DNA from: Auricularia sp. M13
Taxonomy: Eukaryota; Basidiomycota; Agaricomycetes; Auriculariales; Auriculariaceae
Direction: 5' to 3'
Assembly: GCA_037042915.1 (NCBI GenBank)
Contig: CM073197.1
Span: 1,860,001-1,924,000, forward strand
DNA length: 64,000 bases
A program made the translations under genes and the position numbers. Below the pieces are notes generated by a model, which did no database searches, had not been told where the DNA came from, and saw only the letters and a program-made list of their open reading frames with translations. Below are positions 1-10,744 of this stretch, one piece after another; position 1 is the stretch's first letter, and the number at the start of each line of letters is the position of its first letter.

Positions 1-303
1 CCGCCCAGCCCTATGCCCAGCCTGCCCGCGCCGCAAGCCCAGCCAACTGCGACGTACGTCGTACTTGGACCAGCGTATGGCTGGAGCGAGCATACGCCGC
101 TCATCCCAAAGGGATTTCTACGACCTCAACGGGCCCGCTCGAGCAGCCACTACAGCTCAGACGCGGAACTCAACGCAGAGTTGGCTCGTGCGCAGGCGGC
201 CGCAAAACGCACGGAGGAGGACGTTAGGTGCTCCCAGATGAAGGATGGTTGGCGTAGTGGCCAGGTAACCTCTACGCTTATACTACCGCATTTCGTTCAC
301 TGA
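1..303 (+). CDS. possible 3' end of an unidentified gene
   Basis: A plus-strand frame is open from the left edge of the window to a stop at 303. It encodes a Pro/Ala-rich stretch, then a basic segment and a short Ala/Glu/Arg-rich helix-like segment around 160-230. I do not recognise it. It could be the last exon of a gene that begins outside the window, ending near 231-235 where GAGGACGTTAG is followed by a GT. It could equally be chance coding in a GC-rich stretch. There is no homology evidence. Nothing else is visible between 303 and the stop of the chorismate synthase gene at 529. Confidence 0.2.
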   Translation, partial: PPSPMPSLPAPQAQPTATYVVLGPAYGWSEHTPLIPKGFLRPQRARSSSHYSSDAELNAELARAQAAAKRTEEDVRCSQMKDGWRSGQVTSTLILPHFVH

Positions 304-528
304 CATTCCTGGCAGTGGTGGTGGTGGAAGATTCGCCAGGAGCTGTGTTGTTGCTGCGTAGATGACGACTCTGAGGACGAATGATTTCACGACCGATATC
401 TCGCTCGCATGATCTTGGGTACTGTAGACGCACACGATTTTGAGGGACTCTGGATACCCACGATACCATCCATGTGCTCATATCTCCTCTCCATTTTTCT
501 ATATAGATCTCTATTGGCCCCAATATAC

Positions 529-2045
529 TTACGCCGTCTTCTCTGCTGCTGGCGTCTGCGCCTGCGTCACAACCTGCGGGGGAGGCATAACCATCGTCGG
601 CGGGAGCGTGGTGATAGGGGGCAGGAGCGAAGTGGCCGCCCGACGCGAGTTCTGGATAAGCAATTGGCTGCATATGCATGTCAGCAGCGTTGCTGGATAT
701 CGGCGTTCCGACTGACTCTATAACCACAAGTGCAGCCATCGCCTCTACGATGGGCACCGCGCGGGGCACGACACAGGGATCGTGACGACCACGCGCAGCC
801 AGTGTTCCCGCCGTACCGTCGTACCGCGCGGTCTCCTGTTCCTGCGAGATGGTCGCCGGGCTCTTGAAGCCCACTTTGAAGTAAATGTTCTCGCCGTTCG
901 TGATACCGCCCTGCACGCCGCCGCTCCAGTTGGTCGTCGTCCCGAGGCGGCCGTCAGGACGGCGCACGAACGCGTCGTTGTGCTTCGATCCTGGCACCTC
1001 GGTTCCCCGGAAACCAGAACCAATCTCGAAGGCCTTTGTAGCAGGGATGGACAGCATCGCATGAGCGAGCTTGGCCTCGAACTTGTCAAAGACGGGTTCG
1101 CCCAGACCAGAAGGCACATTGCGTATCACACAGGTGACGGTGCCGCCGATCGAGTCCTTCAGTCCTTGGGCGCGCACAATGCGCTGAGAGCAGACGCATT
1201 AGGAACTGACAAGAGATGCATCATGCTGTCGTACCTTGGTCATCTTCTCTGCCGTCTCAGGGTGTGGGCACCTTGTCGGATGCGCGTCTACCTTGTCGCG
1301 CGACACGGTTGCCAGAATCTCGCGGAATTCGGGTGTGAGAGCGTCGGCGGAGGTGTCGTCCTCGTCGTCGGCGGGTTTACCCTGCACGACGGCCGCGGGC
1401 ATGTGTATCTTGCCCACGGACGTGACGAACGCGACAATCTCGATGCCATAGGCCATCTTGAGGTACTTTTCTGCGATCGCACCGGCCGCGACGCGTCCTG
1501 CGCGCCTTCAATAAGTCAAATCGGTAAGCCAGGAGACCGGGCACGCGTACCGATGGTCTCGCGCGCGGACGAGCGTCCGCCGCCCGAGGACGCCTTGACG
1601 CCGTATTTCTCGAGGTATGTGTAGTCTGCGTGGCTGGGGCGCGGGAAGAGGTCCGTCTCCGAGTAGTCGTGCGGCCGCTGGTCCTCGTTTCGGACGTACA
1701 GCCCGATCGGCGTGCCCAGCGTCACGCCGTGCTCAATGCCCGACTGCAGCTGCACTGCGTCCTTCTCGTTCCTCTGAAACACCCATAGCCGTCAGCATTG
1801 CACAGCGCGGGGACGGCGGGACACGCACAGGCGTAGTCAGGTTGCTCTGCCCCGGCCGTCTGCGGTTCATCTGCACTTGTATGTCGGCCGCCTCGAGCGG
1901 CATACCCTGCGTCCCGTCAGCCGCCCATCCGTCGACAGCGCAGTGCAGGACTCACAGGCGGGCAGCCATCGATGATAGCGCCGACGGACGGGCAGTGGCT
2001 CTCGCCGTACGTCGTGACTCTGAACAGCGTTCCGAAGGTAGACAT
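529..2045 (-). CDS. ARO2: chorismate synthase
   Basis: Last enzyme of the shikimate pathway: it converts 5-enolpyruvylshikimate-3-phosphate to chorismate, using reduced FMN, in the cytosol. The first exon starts at 2045 and encodes the family N-terminus [20 protein letters not shown]. Later exons carry the [14 protein letters not shown] segment, the [16 protein letters not shown] signature and, near the C-terminus, [20 protein letters not shown]. Each frame change falls at a short intron: donor GTGAGT after DGCPP, donor GTGCGT after LTTP, donor GTACGC after RETIG, donor GTACGA after EKMTK, and a last intron at 668-716 with donor GTCAGT. The last intron joins LVVID to [17 protein letters not shown]. 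The stop is TAA at 529-531. The family's conserved segments are present in order and I see no frame damage. The protein ends in a short Pro/Gln-rich tail. Confidence 0.93.
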
Positions 2046-2415
2046 GGTGCGCGACCAAAAGACAAGGCTAGAACTCCGGACAGGGCAACTTGCCCGCGCG
2101 AGTGCTCCCCGCGCGCGTATTTATGCCTCCCGGGCTACAGGCCCATGGTACGACACGAACAGCCGCCGACTGGTTGTCATCGACCTGCGGTGTACTTGCA
2201 TTTTGGCGATTAGCGCTCTGTCGGCGCTCATGCGACGCTGCGAGTGGCACGAGTCGGACCGCACGACTGTGATTCGTAACCCCTATCTTGGCCTAACATC
2301 GGAACGCAGTTCATGTTTGATTAAATCTCCCAGGACGCATCATCAGGGTAGCCAGCCAACAGGACACCCAGCACTTTCCCTCCACTCTGTTCCGCAACGA
2401 TTCTGCTTTGACGCG

Positions 2416-3242
2416 TCACGCCAACAACGCGTCGTACTCGCGCTGGGCTGCGAGAATACGGCATTCGCTCTTGTGGCCTTCATCCCAGTCTGCATGGCCA
2501 GTCATTAGAATGTTACTACTTCCCATGATTTAACACGTACGCTTCAGCTGGCACTCCTGGGAACACGCACACCGCTGTCAGCTATCGACGGCTACACTGA
2601 GGCAGCCACGCACGTACCTGCGAGCAGTACTTTGTCTTGCATTTCTTGCAGCGCTTTGCGGCGTTGGGCTTGGTGCACATCACACATGTCGCAGACGAGT
2701 CCTCATCCGCGGCCCTTCTACGTTTGTCGAGCTCGAAAAACTGTGCTATCGTGCATGGGAAGTGCTGTCTGCGAGTTGATTGACGTGCGGATGAGATAAC
2801 GAAGCTCACTTGCCTTTAAGCTATCGAGATCTCCGTTCTCCTCATCCAGGCGCACTCCAGCGTTGCCGTCGCGGAACCAGTGGGCGGCACAGTTCTTGAC
2901 AGCGACCATGGTACCCGCCTCCATGCTCCGCAGCTTCTCTGCGCGCGGTCCAGGCGGGACAGAGAGCTGCATTCGACCGTCCGCGCCGTAAGTGCCAGTT
3001 ACAATTGTGCTGCGTCCGCCAGGCTTCATGGGATAGATGGCGAGCAGCAGCTCGCGCCCGGACATGTCGCGAATGGCATACGTAGCGGTCGAAAGGATCG
3101 TCTGATTCTCAACGATGTCGGCGAGGAAGATCCTGTTTTTGGGAGCGTCGCCGATATGCCTATGAGGCAACTCCTGCCAATGCACGTAACATGAACGTTC
3201 GGCGGCGGGCTGGCCTTGCGCTCGTCCGGTGGTCGGCTGCAT
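2416..3242 (-). CDS. MYND-type zinc finger protein
   Basis: The first exon encodes about 170 residues of an unrecognised N-terminal domain, starting MQPTTGRAQGQ at 3242. The C-terminus is a MYND finger, a zinc-binding protein-interaction module. Its cysteines are spread over three exons: CVMCTKPNAAKRCKKCKTKYC, then CSQECQLK after an intron with donor GTACGTG, then HDWDEGHKSEC after another GTACGTG intron whose acceptor is CATGCAG. The completed C-x2-C ... C-x2-C-x4-C-x3-C ... H-x3-C pattern supports both introns. The protein stops at 2416 shortly after the finger. Agaricomycete genomes hold many MYND proteins of this kind with unknown targets. The start is uncertain. A further open frame upstream (about 3365 down to 3244, Cys-containing) ends in a TAA that overlaps this ATG and is not included. 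Confidence 0.7.
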
Positions 3243-3595
3243 TATGCGGACTGGTCGAAGGGACAGGTGAGGATGTTCTCCGGGTAGCCGCAGAGGCGGC
3301 TTACACTACTGTAGCCGCCGCATTTCGGTTCAAACCATAGGGGCCGGCGATTGATAGTGTACATGTCCTCTAGGCTGTCGCTGTCGAACGGTGAGCACTG
3401 GAGGTCGTCTCGTTCAATGTCAACGGGAGACGACCTGCGCGCACAAGCTGCTTCTGGCGACTCTCAGGCGGTGGACGAGCAGCGGCAGGTGGATGTTTAG
3501 TATTGCAGCACGTGATCGGAGTAATATTTCCAGATTCCCGGAAGATAAAACGAGTTCCTGGCATTAGATATTGGGAAGGGCGGGAGAAACAGCAA

Positions 3596-3990
3596 TCAAG
3601 CAAGGTGACACTGACAATCATGTCGTGCGTCGGTCGTGGGGCCGGCATAAATGTTGTGTTTATGATACACATTCTCCATGCCCACAGGCGACATTGGGGC
3701 AATGGTGTCGCGAACGTCGATGCAGTCGTGTTCCTAAGTCGCTATCAGCCTCGCATTCAGCAATAAGATGAAGCGATGTTTCCACCTTTGTACGCATCAA
3801 CCATCGTGTCATTGACGCAATGGTCGGGATTCACGCTTATACAGGAGGTTTGAATCCACGCACTGAGAACAGCACGACGAGCGCGGTGCTGGTGCCATTC
3901 GCGACACTGCTGGGGTTCTTGCGACTCCACATGTCCGCCTTCGAGTGGGCGGATGTAGACTGTACAAGACCTACGCATTACGATCACGTT
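3596..3990 (-). pseudogene. truncated isochorismatase-like relic
   Basis: This is a second, decayed copy of the C-terminal half of the hydrolase at 6216-7314. Reading right to left, ADMWSRKNPSS matches TDVWVHKNRIS of the intact gene. The segment VNPDHCVNDTMVDA matches VNADQCVNGTMVDA. After an intron at the same position, HDCIDVRDTIAPMSPVG matches YDCIVIRDTIATTSPAG. The Lys and Cys of the catalytic triad are still present, but the N-terminal half with the catalytic Asp is absent. Similarity fades just before the stop of the neighbouring gene at 4017. A one-base frame jump lies near 3835-3860, and this copy stops at 3596. The jump alone might be a sequencing error, but the missing N-terminal half is not explained that way. 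Confidence 0.65.
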
Positions 3991-4016
3991 GAACCCAGGC
4001 ACATAGGCCCAACGAA

Positions 4017-6037
4017 TCAGCGTTCCCCCGTACTTGAAGGTCTGGCCTTTTTCTTAAATGACAGCGTCGTCTGCCGCGTCGTCCCGGTCGGCGGAACCAG
4101 AGGATTCAGTGCGGGGACCTTCGGTTTCTTTGCTGGCAGCGTCGACCCAGCGCTAGATTGCGTGGTAGGCAATGGCGGTTTCGTGGCCTTGGAACCTTTG
4201 CGCGGAGCCCACGACACCTCCACCTCGGCGTCACTGGCATCTTCATCCTCATCCTCGGCCTCGCCGAACCACGTGCTCAACCCCTTCTTCTCGGTGTTCG
4301 CCTTTCCAAACGGCACCTGTCTTCTTTTCGCACCACTCGCGTCGTTCGCGTCCGCTCGTGCCATCTGGATAGAAGGCGCGTGGGGCGGCGGAACAGTAGC
4401 GCTAGCGCCAGTGCGCGACTGAAGAATGGCCGATAAGTGCTCTTTGACGCGCTTGTCCTTCTTCACTGCGACCTGTGGCAACTGAGCCACAGGCTCCTTC
4501 GCGGGTTTGACTTTGGCAGGCGGAGACGCGACGGACGCCGGGTCGCGCACGAACATGAGCGCGTCGTCGTCCGTCAGGCGTTGCACGAAGCGGGCACGCT
4601 CGGCTGCCGCGTTGGCGTCGTCTGTGGACGCGCGGCGGCGCTTCGCAGATGTGGACGGCGGCGCGAGCGGGTTGCTAGGTCTGCGCCTGGACTTGGTCGG
4701 TGGGTCAGAGTTGCGCGGTGCTGAGTGAGATGGTGGAGGTGGGACTGGATTGGCCGTGAGTGGTTGGAGCGGACGATGGCGGGCAAGGAGTGCGCTCCAT
4801 GCAGGCGCGGAGGCAGAAGCGCGCGTCCACGCCGACGATGTCGCAGCGGATACAGGTGCCGGGATGGCCGGCAGCGGAGGTGGAGACATAGGTGGGTTGT
4901 CGGGCTGGGCGGCTGGAGTGACGCCGAACGCGGCAAGCCGGCGTGCTCGCAGCTCTGAAGCGTCGGTGGTCGTTCCGGCAACGGCGCCATATGAACAGCT
5001 GCTACTTCGAGGGGATGTGGACGTAGGTCGAAAGGGTTCGTCGGAGGCGGTGCGGGGGTCGTGATCGTCAGGAAACCGTAATCCGACGTGTCTACCATGA
5101 GTAAGTCACGACCTTGTTCCATGCTCTTCTCCTCGTTCAGCCTCCGCCGCTTCGTTGCGCGATGTCTGACGGGCCGAAAGTCTTCCTCGTCGACGAGCAC
5201 AAAAGGTACATCCTTTCCCAATAGTGCACGAGCTGCCTGCTCCGCTGTTCGCGGCGAAAAGAGGGTATCGGCCAACAGCGCCGGCGGACGCGGCGAAAAA
5301 CCAGGAATACATGTCCCCTTGGAGCACCGCGTACCTCGCACATCTGGATCCATACTTGATGAGTGATTACTTCGGATGAAGCTAAGGACGGACAAACCAA
5401 TCACTTCAAGCTTTTCCCAAGCCATAGCACACGCGGCGACGCCCTCCGCACTGATGGCAGAACAGCCGCGCAGCGCAAGCACACGGACACCACGCGTGCC
5501 CTTCGCACGCGCCAACGTACGCAGGCCATGGTCAGTCAGGCGCGTCTGGCTGCTCAGGTCGAGCACCACCAACGCGCGTAAGTCAAACGCCAGCAAGCTC
5601 AACGCGCTGCCATCGTCAAAGGCAGCCAGCGCCGACAGATCCAGTACAACAGGTTGGGGCAGAAGGAATAAGTGCGGGTCGCTGAGAGGCATAGCGCGAA
5701 CACAGCTGACAGCAGGGCCGTATGCAAGACTCAGCGCTGACCAGACGCGCGGGTCCTCTTCCCTGTCGTCGTCTTCGGCGTCGAGTAAGTCATCCAGAAC
5801 GTCCTCGCGCGGGTTCAGCCCCAGTGATGGCGCATCGTCGAGCTCCAGTTCCAAGGTATCGAGGCTGCCAGCTAACGCGCGCAAAGCAAAACTGGCAAGC
5901 GACCAGCCGGGCTTGGGGTCCGGCAACGGCGCGTAGGTCGGGGCGTTCAACGCGGTCACGACGCGAGATGTGATTCCAATGCCAGCCTCGTCATGAAGTT
6001 CGCGCCTGCCAGTCGTCGGCCGCAACGACAACCGCAT
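4017..6037 (-). CDS. leucine-rich-repeat protein with disordered basic C-terminus
   Basis: The N-terminal half holds degenerate leucine-rich repeats of the F-box/AMN1 style, such as VLDLSALAAF, LVVLDLSSQTRLTDHGL and VRVLALRGCSAISAEGV, followed by WEKLEVID. The middle contains a bipartite basic stretch (ATKRRRLNEEK). The C-terminal part is Pro/Ser/Lys-rich and ends RQTTLSFKKKARPSSTGER, a sequence reminiscent of, but not matching, a PCNA-interacting box. Two introns restore one frame. One of 54 bases has donor GTTTGT and joins EVI to DVRGTR. The other, at 4953-5005, joins PHPLE to LRARR. Start ATG is at 6037. No F-box is evident in the first exon. Basic stretches suggest a nuclear protein, which is an inference. 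I cannot name the family. Confidence 0.65.
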
Positions 6038-6215
6038 CAGTGCGGAACGGGAAAGGAACGCAAAAGCGGAGTTTCAAGCGTGTCGTGGTCGACGCTCGAG
6101 GACCGACGCTCAACTGCACAAGACCGTATATCACAAAGGATGAGACGTAAAATTACAGAGGAAGAATCGGAGTGATCTCATAAATTCATTCACGTGAGAA
6201 CGATGTCAATACAAA

Positions 6216-7314
6216 TCAGAAAATGAGGAGGGACGACCTAGCATTCAAGCATGGTGACATGCTATCCAGCACGCACGATTTGTCCGCCTCGGTCGTGAAA
6301 CCCGCATAAAGATTGCAGTTATAGTAGACATTCTCCAGGCTGCCAGCAGGGGACGTCGTGGCAATGGTGTCGCGGATAACAATGCAGTCATATCCCTAGT
6401 AATTCTCCATCAGCGCTTCGCGTACGGCACAAGACCAAGAAGAAATACAATTGCCCACCTTGAACGACGCATCGACCATGGTGCCATTGACGCACTGGTC
6501 GGCATTCACGCCGGCAAAGAAAAGCGTCTTGACGCCGCGCTCGGCGAGCAGCACGTCGAGCGCAGTGCCGCCCTGGCCCCAAAGCCCGCTGATACGGTTC
6601 TTGTGGACCCACACGTCCGTCCCCGCGTTCGCGCCTTCGTCGTACGCCGCGCGCAGCGGGCCGTACAGGTCGGCGTTGCGAGAGCCGCGCATGAGCAGGC
6701 GGCCCCAGTCGCCGCTCGGTCCGCTGAATGCGCTGCCAAACCCACCCGGCGCGAGCGGCGAGAGCAGTGTGAATGTGCGTCGCACGGCGGGAGGGAGCGT
6801 CTTGAGTTCTGTTTCCGTTAAACCCCAGTTCCTGAAACAGTAGTTTGTGAGAGGTGCAGGAGAATGCAGGAGGAATTTGAGAAATTACAGCCAGATAATG
6901 AGAACGCCTTTCTTCCTTAGGATGGGTAAGATACTCAGGAGAGGGTCGACAGCGGCGAGGCCCGTCGGGTGCGGCATGATGTCCGGGTGGAGGAAGAAGT
7001 TCTGCATGTCGACTATAACGAGCGCACTCTTAGCTGGATCAATGCGAGCAGCACGACCGGCGTCAAGAGGGACATCCCATAACTTGGGAGCGGGCGGCGG
7101 CTGCGGGAGGAGAGGCTCGGATAGCGGGTGCGTGCGCGACAGGTCGACCAAGCCCGATGAATATTCCACCCAGAAAGATGCGGGCTGATCGCCCCAGAGC
7201 GTAGGATGCTGCACGCGCGGGTGGATGTCCTCAATCTCTATGTGGGCAGGGACAAGCTGAAAGCATGGTTATCGCTGCTGTTTGAACTCTAATATGCACC
7301 CGCTCCGAAGGCAT
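6216..7314 (-). CDS. isochorismatase-like cysteine hydrolase
   Basis: Member of the isochorismatase-like superfamily, which uses an Asp-Lys-Cys triad. The Asp is in LVIVDMQNFF, the Lys in VHKNRISG and the Cys in VNADQCVNGTMVDA. Four exons are supported. A five-codon first exon MPSER starts at 7314 and joins LVPAHIEIEDIHPR across a short intron. VLIIWL joins NWGLTETELKTLPP across a GTAATT intron. DASFK joins GYDCIVIRDTIATTSP across an intron whose acceptor is TACTAG. The stop is at 6216-6218. Fungal members are usually of unknown substrate, so the true reaction may be amide hydrolysis rather than isochorismate cleavage. It is transcribed away from DHFR with 151 bases between start codons. A broken relative lies at 3596-3990. 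Confidence 0.85.
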
Positions 7315-7465
7315 CCCGTGAGCAGTCAGAGATAACAGGGAGCAATTTGAATTAGCCACGCGCGTTGTCGGATGTTGACATCTGGAACCAATTCAACATG
7401 CATGCGCAGGAGAAGAAGGATGAGGAACGAATCCAGTCTCCGACATCCGCGTTCTCCGCTTTGCC
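7315..7465. promoter_or_regulatory. divergent intergenic region, isochorismatase-like / DHFR
   Basis: Only 151 bases separate the two start codons, so the two promoters must overlap or be shared. I see no TATA box and recognise no specific factor site. The role is inferred from position only. Confidence 0.4.
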
Positions 7466-8110
7466 ATGTCACTCACGCTCATCGTCGCTGCAACGCTTTC
7501 GCAGGGCATCGGCCAAAGCGGGAAGCTGCCCTGGAAGCTGGCGCGCGAGATGGCGTACTTCAAGCGCGCGACAACGACCGCACCAGCTGGGACGCAGAAC
7601 ATGGTCCTGATGGGGCGCAACACATGGGACAGCATCCCGCCGCGCTTTCGTCCGCTACCAGACAGGATAAACGTGGTGCTGAGCACGCGCGACGCCGAAC
7701 TGTAACGCGTCCCTGACAGCGTGAAACATGCACTGAACTGTAGAGTAGGACTTACGCCAAGCCTCCAGTTCAGGCGGGCATCTTGACCAAGGATATTCCA
7801 TCTGCGCTTGCCGTCGAGCCCGGGGTCAGCATCCACAGACGTTTTCTTATAGGCGGAGCGCAGCTGTATGAACAGTGTCTGGCCGCAGGACCTAGTCGAG
7901 CGAATCTTGTTAACGCGCATCCTCTCGCCCGCGTTTGAGCAATGCGATGTCGTCCTCGCACCGCTTGGGACGCTGGAACAGGACGGATGGAAGCGCGAAT
8001 CGCATGGCGCGCTGGAGGAGTGGCTGGGCTTTGAAGTCGCAGGCGGGGTGCAGGAGGAGAACGGGGTCCAATACGAGTTTCAGATGTGGGTTCGCGAAAC
8101 AAATGTATAA
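7466..8110 (+). CDS. DFR1: dihydrofolate reductase
   Basis: NADPH-dependent reduction of dihydrofolate to tetrahydrofolate, needed for thymidylate and purine synthesis. Exon 1 from ATG 7466 encodes [36 protein letters not shown], the [16 protein letters not shown] motif and [10 protein letters not shown]. An intron at 7702-7748 (donor GTAACG) leads to exon 2 with [18 protein letters not shown]. The C-terminal segment [19 protein letters not shown] follows in another frame and runs to the stop at 8110. The jump lies at about 7888-7896. The gap is too small for an intron, so one base appears gained or lost there. All parts of a roughly 210-residue DHFR are present. Since this gene is normally essential, an assembly error is the likeliest cause. 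Its stop lies 18 bases from that of the convergent bL36m gene. Confidence 0.88.
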
Positions 8111-8128
8111 TCAGATTATATTATTCCA

Positions 8129-8466
8129 TTATCCCTGGCGCTGCACGAAGGCGGGTGAGGACGCAGGACGAGGGCACGGAAAAACGCGACGGGTACCTGC
8201 TTATGGCGGGGATTTCTGGAGCACTGAATGAAGAGCACGCCGCGTCGCCTGACGGTGTAGCAGCCGTCGCAGAGCTTCTTGACCGACGAGCGGACTTTGT
8301 AGCTGCGGCAGTGGGCGTGGGCGTCGTGCAGGGCGACGGGGCTCCGCGGACGGAGGAGCAGGCCGGAGCGTGCGAGGAGCGAGAAGGGCGCAGCGAGCGC
8401 GTGTCTGGGCGCGGCGAGGGCGCGGGCCACGGCCGGGCGCAGGGCGAGGGCGCGGATGGCGAACAT
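8129..8466 (-). CDS. RTC6: mitochondrial large-subunit ribosomal protein bL36m
   Basis: Component of the mitochondrial 54S subunit. The core reads [20 protein letters not shown], then a second half with a Cys and His in [12 protein letters not shown], which is the C-x2-C ... C-x4-H zinc-binding pattern of the bL36 family. An intron at 8141-8196 (donor GTACCC, acceptor GTGCAG) adds the final codons RQG before TAA at 8129-8131, giving the canonical RHKQRQG end. The chosen start at 8466 ([17 protein letters not shown]) gives an Arg/Ala/Leu-rich mitochondrial targeting sequence. The open frame extends further upstream to about 8541, but that would overlap the divergent transporter start at 8513. 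Confidence 0.88.
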
Positions 8467-8512
8467 GGGTGCAACTAGAAGAGGCTTTTCGGCTGAGCCC
8501 GGCGGCACGAGC

Positions 8513-9942
8513 ATGTCTTCCCCGAAAGCGGCGGCGAGCAAGTGTCGCCAAAGGCCCTGGCCCTTTTTGCTGCTATCCTTATTGCATTTTGCGTCCAGTC
8601 TGCGCTGACAGAGGTACCTTGTGCTGCCTCTCAGTGGCTACTACTGTCCCTCAACGCCGTCGCAGTACGTCCAGGGCACGCTCGGGTTCAGACAGCCGTT
8701 CCTGCTCTTGTGCGTCCAGTCCCGACTGCTCTCTGCGCTGCAACGGACTGAACCCGGGCCGGCCAGCTACATTGCGCACTCGTCATTCTCGATCATCCTG
8801 CCCCTGCATCTGCTCTGGCTCTCGCTCACCTCCTCCGTGCCCGTCGCAACCCATCTGCGTCTTTTATCCCACGCCCTCGCCTCTAAATTCTCGCATAATC
8901 CGGGCTCAGATGCCTTTCCCACCGCCCGCTTCCTGACCATTGTCGCCGCGCTCACCGTCGGCGCCACCGGCCCCGGCCTGCTGTGGTACGCGTCCGTCTC
9001 GCTCACATCGTGCGTGTCCCGGCCCCCGTCCCAGCATAAGCATAACCAGCGCTCTTGACGCGTCCCCCTGTGCAGAATCAGCGACATCACCGCCCTCTGG
9101 AACGCCAACGCCCTCTGGGCTTACGCGCTCGCAGTGCCCATCCTCCGTGCGCCCTGGTCGTGGCGCGCTGCCTGCGCCGTCCTGCTCGCCTTCCTCGGCA
9201 CCCTCGCCGTCGTCTACGGCGCAGCGCCCCCGTCGTCCAAGAAAGACGACCCCGCGCAGCCGCTCCTCGGCGCCGGCCTGGCGTTCGCAGCAAGCCTCGC
9301 CTACGCGCTCTATCAGGTGCTCTACAAGCGCTTCGTCGCGCTTGATAACACCGCGCCCATCGCGGGCCCGGGAGACGCCGCGGCTACACAAGCATATACT
9401 CCGGCGACGATGCCACCGACGATTTCGACCCCGACCTCGAGGACGGCGACCTCGACGGCATGACGCTGAGCAGCGCCACCTTTGACGATCTGCCCTTTGG
9501 ACTCTATCCCAACGCCCTGACGTCTTCCATCGGCCTGGGGACCTTCCTCCTGCTCGGCCTCGTCGTGCTCTACACAGCGCCGCCGCCACCGTCCGACCTG
9601 CGCACAGCTCTCAGCATAGCAGGCATCGCCATGAACGGCGTCATATTCAACAGCGGCTATCTCGTCAGTCATTCTCTTCAGCGTTTACCGTCGTCAATAA
9701 TATCTTAATCCCTGCCATAGGTGCTGCTGGGACTTTGGGGACCAGTGCTCACCTCCGTGGGCAGCCTTCTGACCATCGTACTCATGCTCGCCTACGATCT
9801 TTTCGTCGGCGGCCTCGGCCACCTCACCTTCTGGAGCTTCGCCGGCAGCGGCGCCATCATTTCCGGCTTTGCCGTCCTCATGCTCGACGTCGTCTCCGAC
9901 AACTCCCGGCTCCCAACCGGAGGCCCTGCTGCAGTTCACTAG
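8513..9942 (+). CDS. drug/metabolite transporter (EamA/SLC35F-like), multi-pass
   Basis: Multi-pass membrane protein of the drug/metabolite transporter superfamily. Hydrophobic segments include [101 protein letters not shown] and [15 protein letters not shown]. Introns follow the first helix (donor GTACCT), SVSLTS (donor GTGCGT) and FNSGYL (donor GTCAGT). An acidic cytoplasmic loop lies between helices ([15 protein letters not shown]). Two frame jumps have no room for an intron. One is near 8535-8545, between the only upstream ATG (8513) and the first helix; the other is near 9364-9375, in a GGGCCCGGG stretch. Substrate unknown; relatives include vacuolar or Golgi transporters. The ATG is only 46 bases from the bL36m start on the other strand. 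Confidence 0.75.
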
Positions 9943-10744
9943 CACTTCAGCCGTTCACTGTCGATGGCCAGACATTTGGACCGTCACCCAGGCGGTTGCT
10001 ATCCTGTCACTGCCAGCTGAGCGCCCCACTCGCATGCGCTATTAGTGCAGGCACAGGACCAAGCGCACATCACACAGCGCATCCAAGTTGCATGTCGCGT
10101 ACAGAAGGGCGAGTCGTTCCCACACCCACGCATGTAGCGCATCCCATAGTGTACGACAGACCCAGATATTAGAATACCAGAGAAAGTGAGAAAGGAGAGG
10201 GAGAGAGATGAGAGAAAACGCGGTCGTCGCCGTGGCGTCACAATGTACAGCAGCAAGCAGGCAGGCGGCATCAGCAACGATCGGGAGGGAGAGGCGTGAT
10301 TTAGACCTAGTACGTGCGTAAGAGATAGACGGGCAGAGTAGAGGAGTCGGACTGGGAATGGGGGGAGAAAATGCAACCGATCGACGATACAGATAGCACA
10401 AGTGGATGTGAGAACGACGAGCGAGCGCACGGGACTAGGGAAGTGCTGCTAGGACGGGAGGCGGCGCGGCAGAGATGGGACGGGGCGGGGGTGGTACGGG
10501 ACGCAACGAGCGAGGCGTGGGTGCGTGAACAACGGCGACGACGAGGTAAGACGGGGTTAATACATTTCGAAAGAAAGCATCGACGACCAAGTCCGAGTGA
10601 GTGAGAGGGGCGCGCGCGCCTGCGTGTGCCAAAAGAGAAAGACAAGTGACCTGCCGGACGGGAAGGACGCTGTGCGAGTCCCGGCGCGCAAGCGATCCTC
10701 AGGCGGCCGCTCGATGCCCCAACTACGAGGGGCCGACGAACGCA
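9943..10744. other. convergent intergenic region, pyrimidine-rich on minus strand
   Basis: No gene is visible. From about 10170 to 10570 the plus strand is strongly purine-rich (runs of GAGA and GGGA). The minus strand, which is the downstream flank of the Ppz-type phosphatase gene, is therefore pyrimidine-rich. Small open frames here are low-complexity and unsupported. Confidence 0.4.

Noticed and set aside
782-1624. Long plus-strand open frame of 280 residues across the chorismate synthase gene
   Set aside because: It is the complement of confirmed Aro2 exons and has no domain features.
3244-3365. Minus-strand open frame with several Cys residues just upstream of the MYND gene
   Set aside because: It ends in a TAA that overlaps the MYND start and is in another frame. 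No known small protein or exon join is recognised.
529-7314. Idea that chorismate synthase and the isochorismatase-like gene form a pathway cluster
   Set aside because: Isochorismatase-like hydrolases act on many substrates, no isochorismate synthase or salicylate gene is nearby, and unrelated genes lie between them.
7702-7896. DHFR as a pseudogene
   Set aside because: Every conserved block is present and only one base is out. Given many equal jumps in other genes, loss of function is not the best reading.
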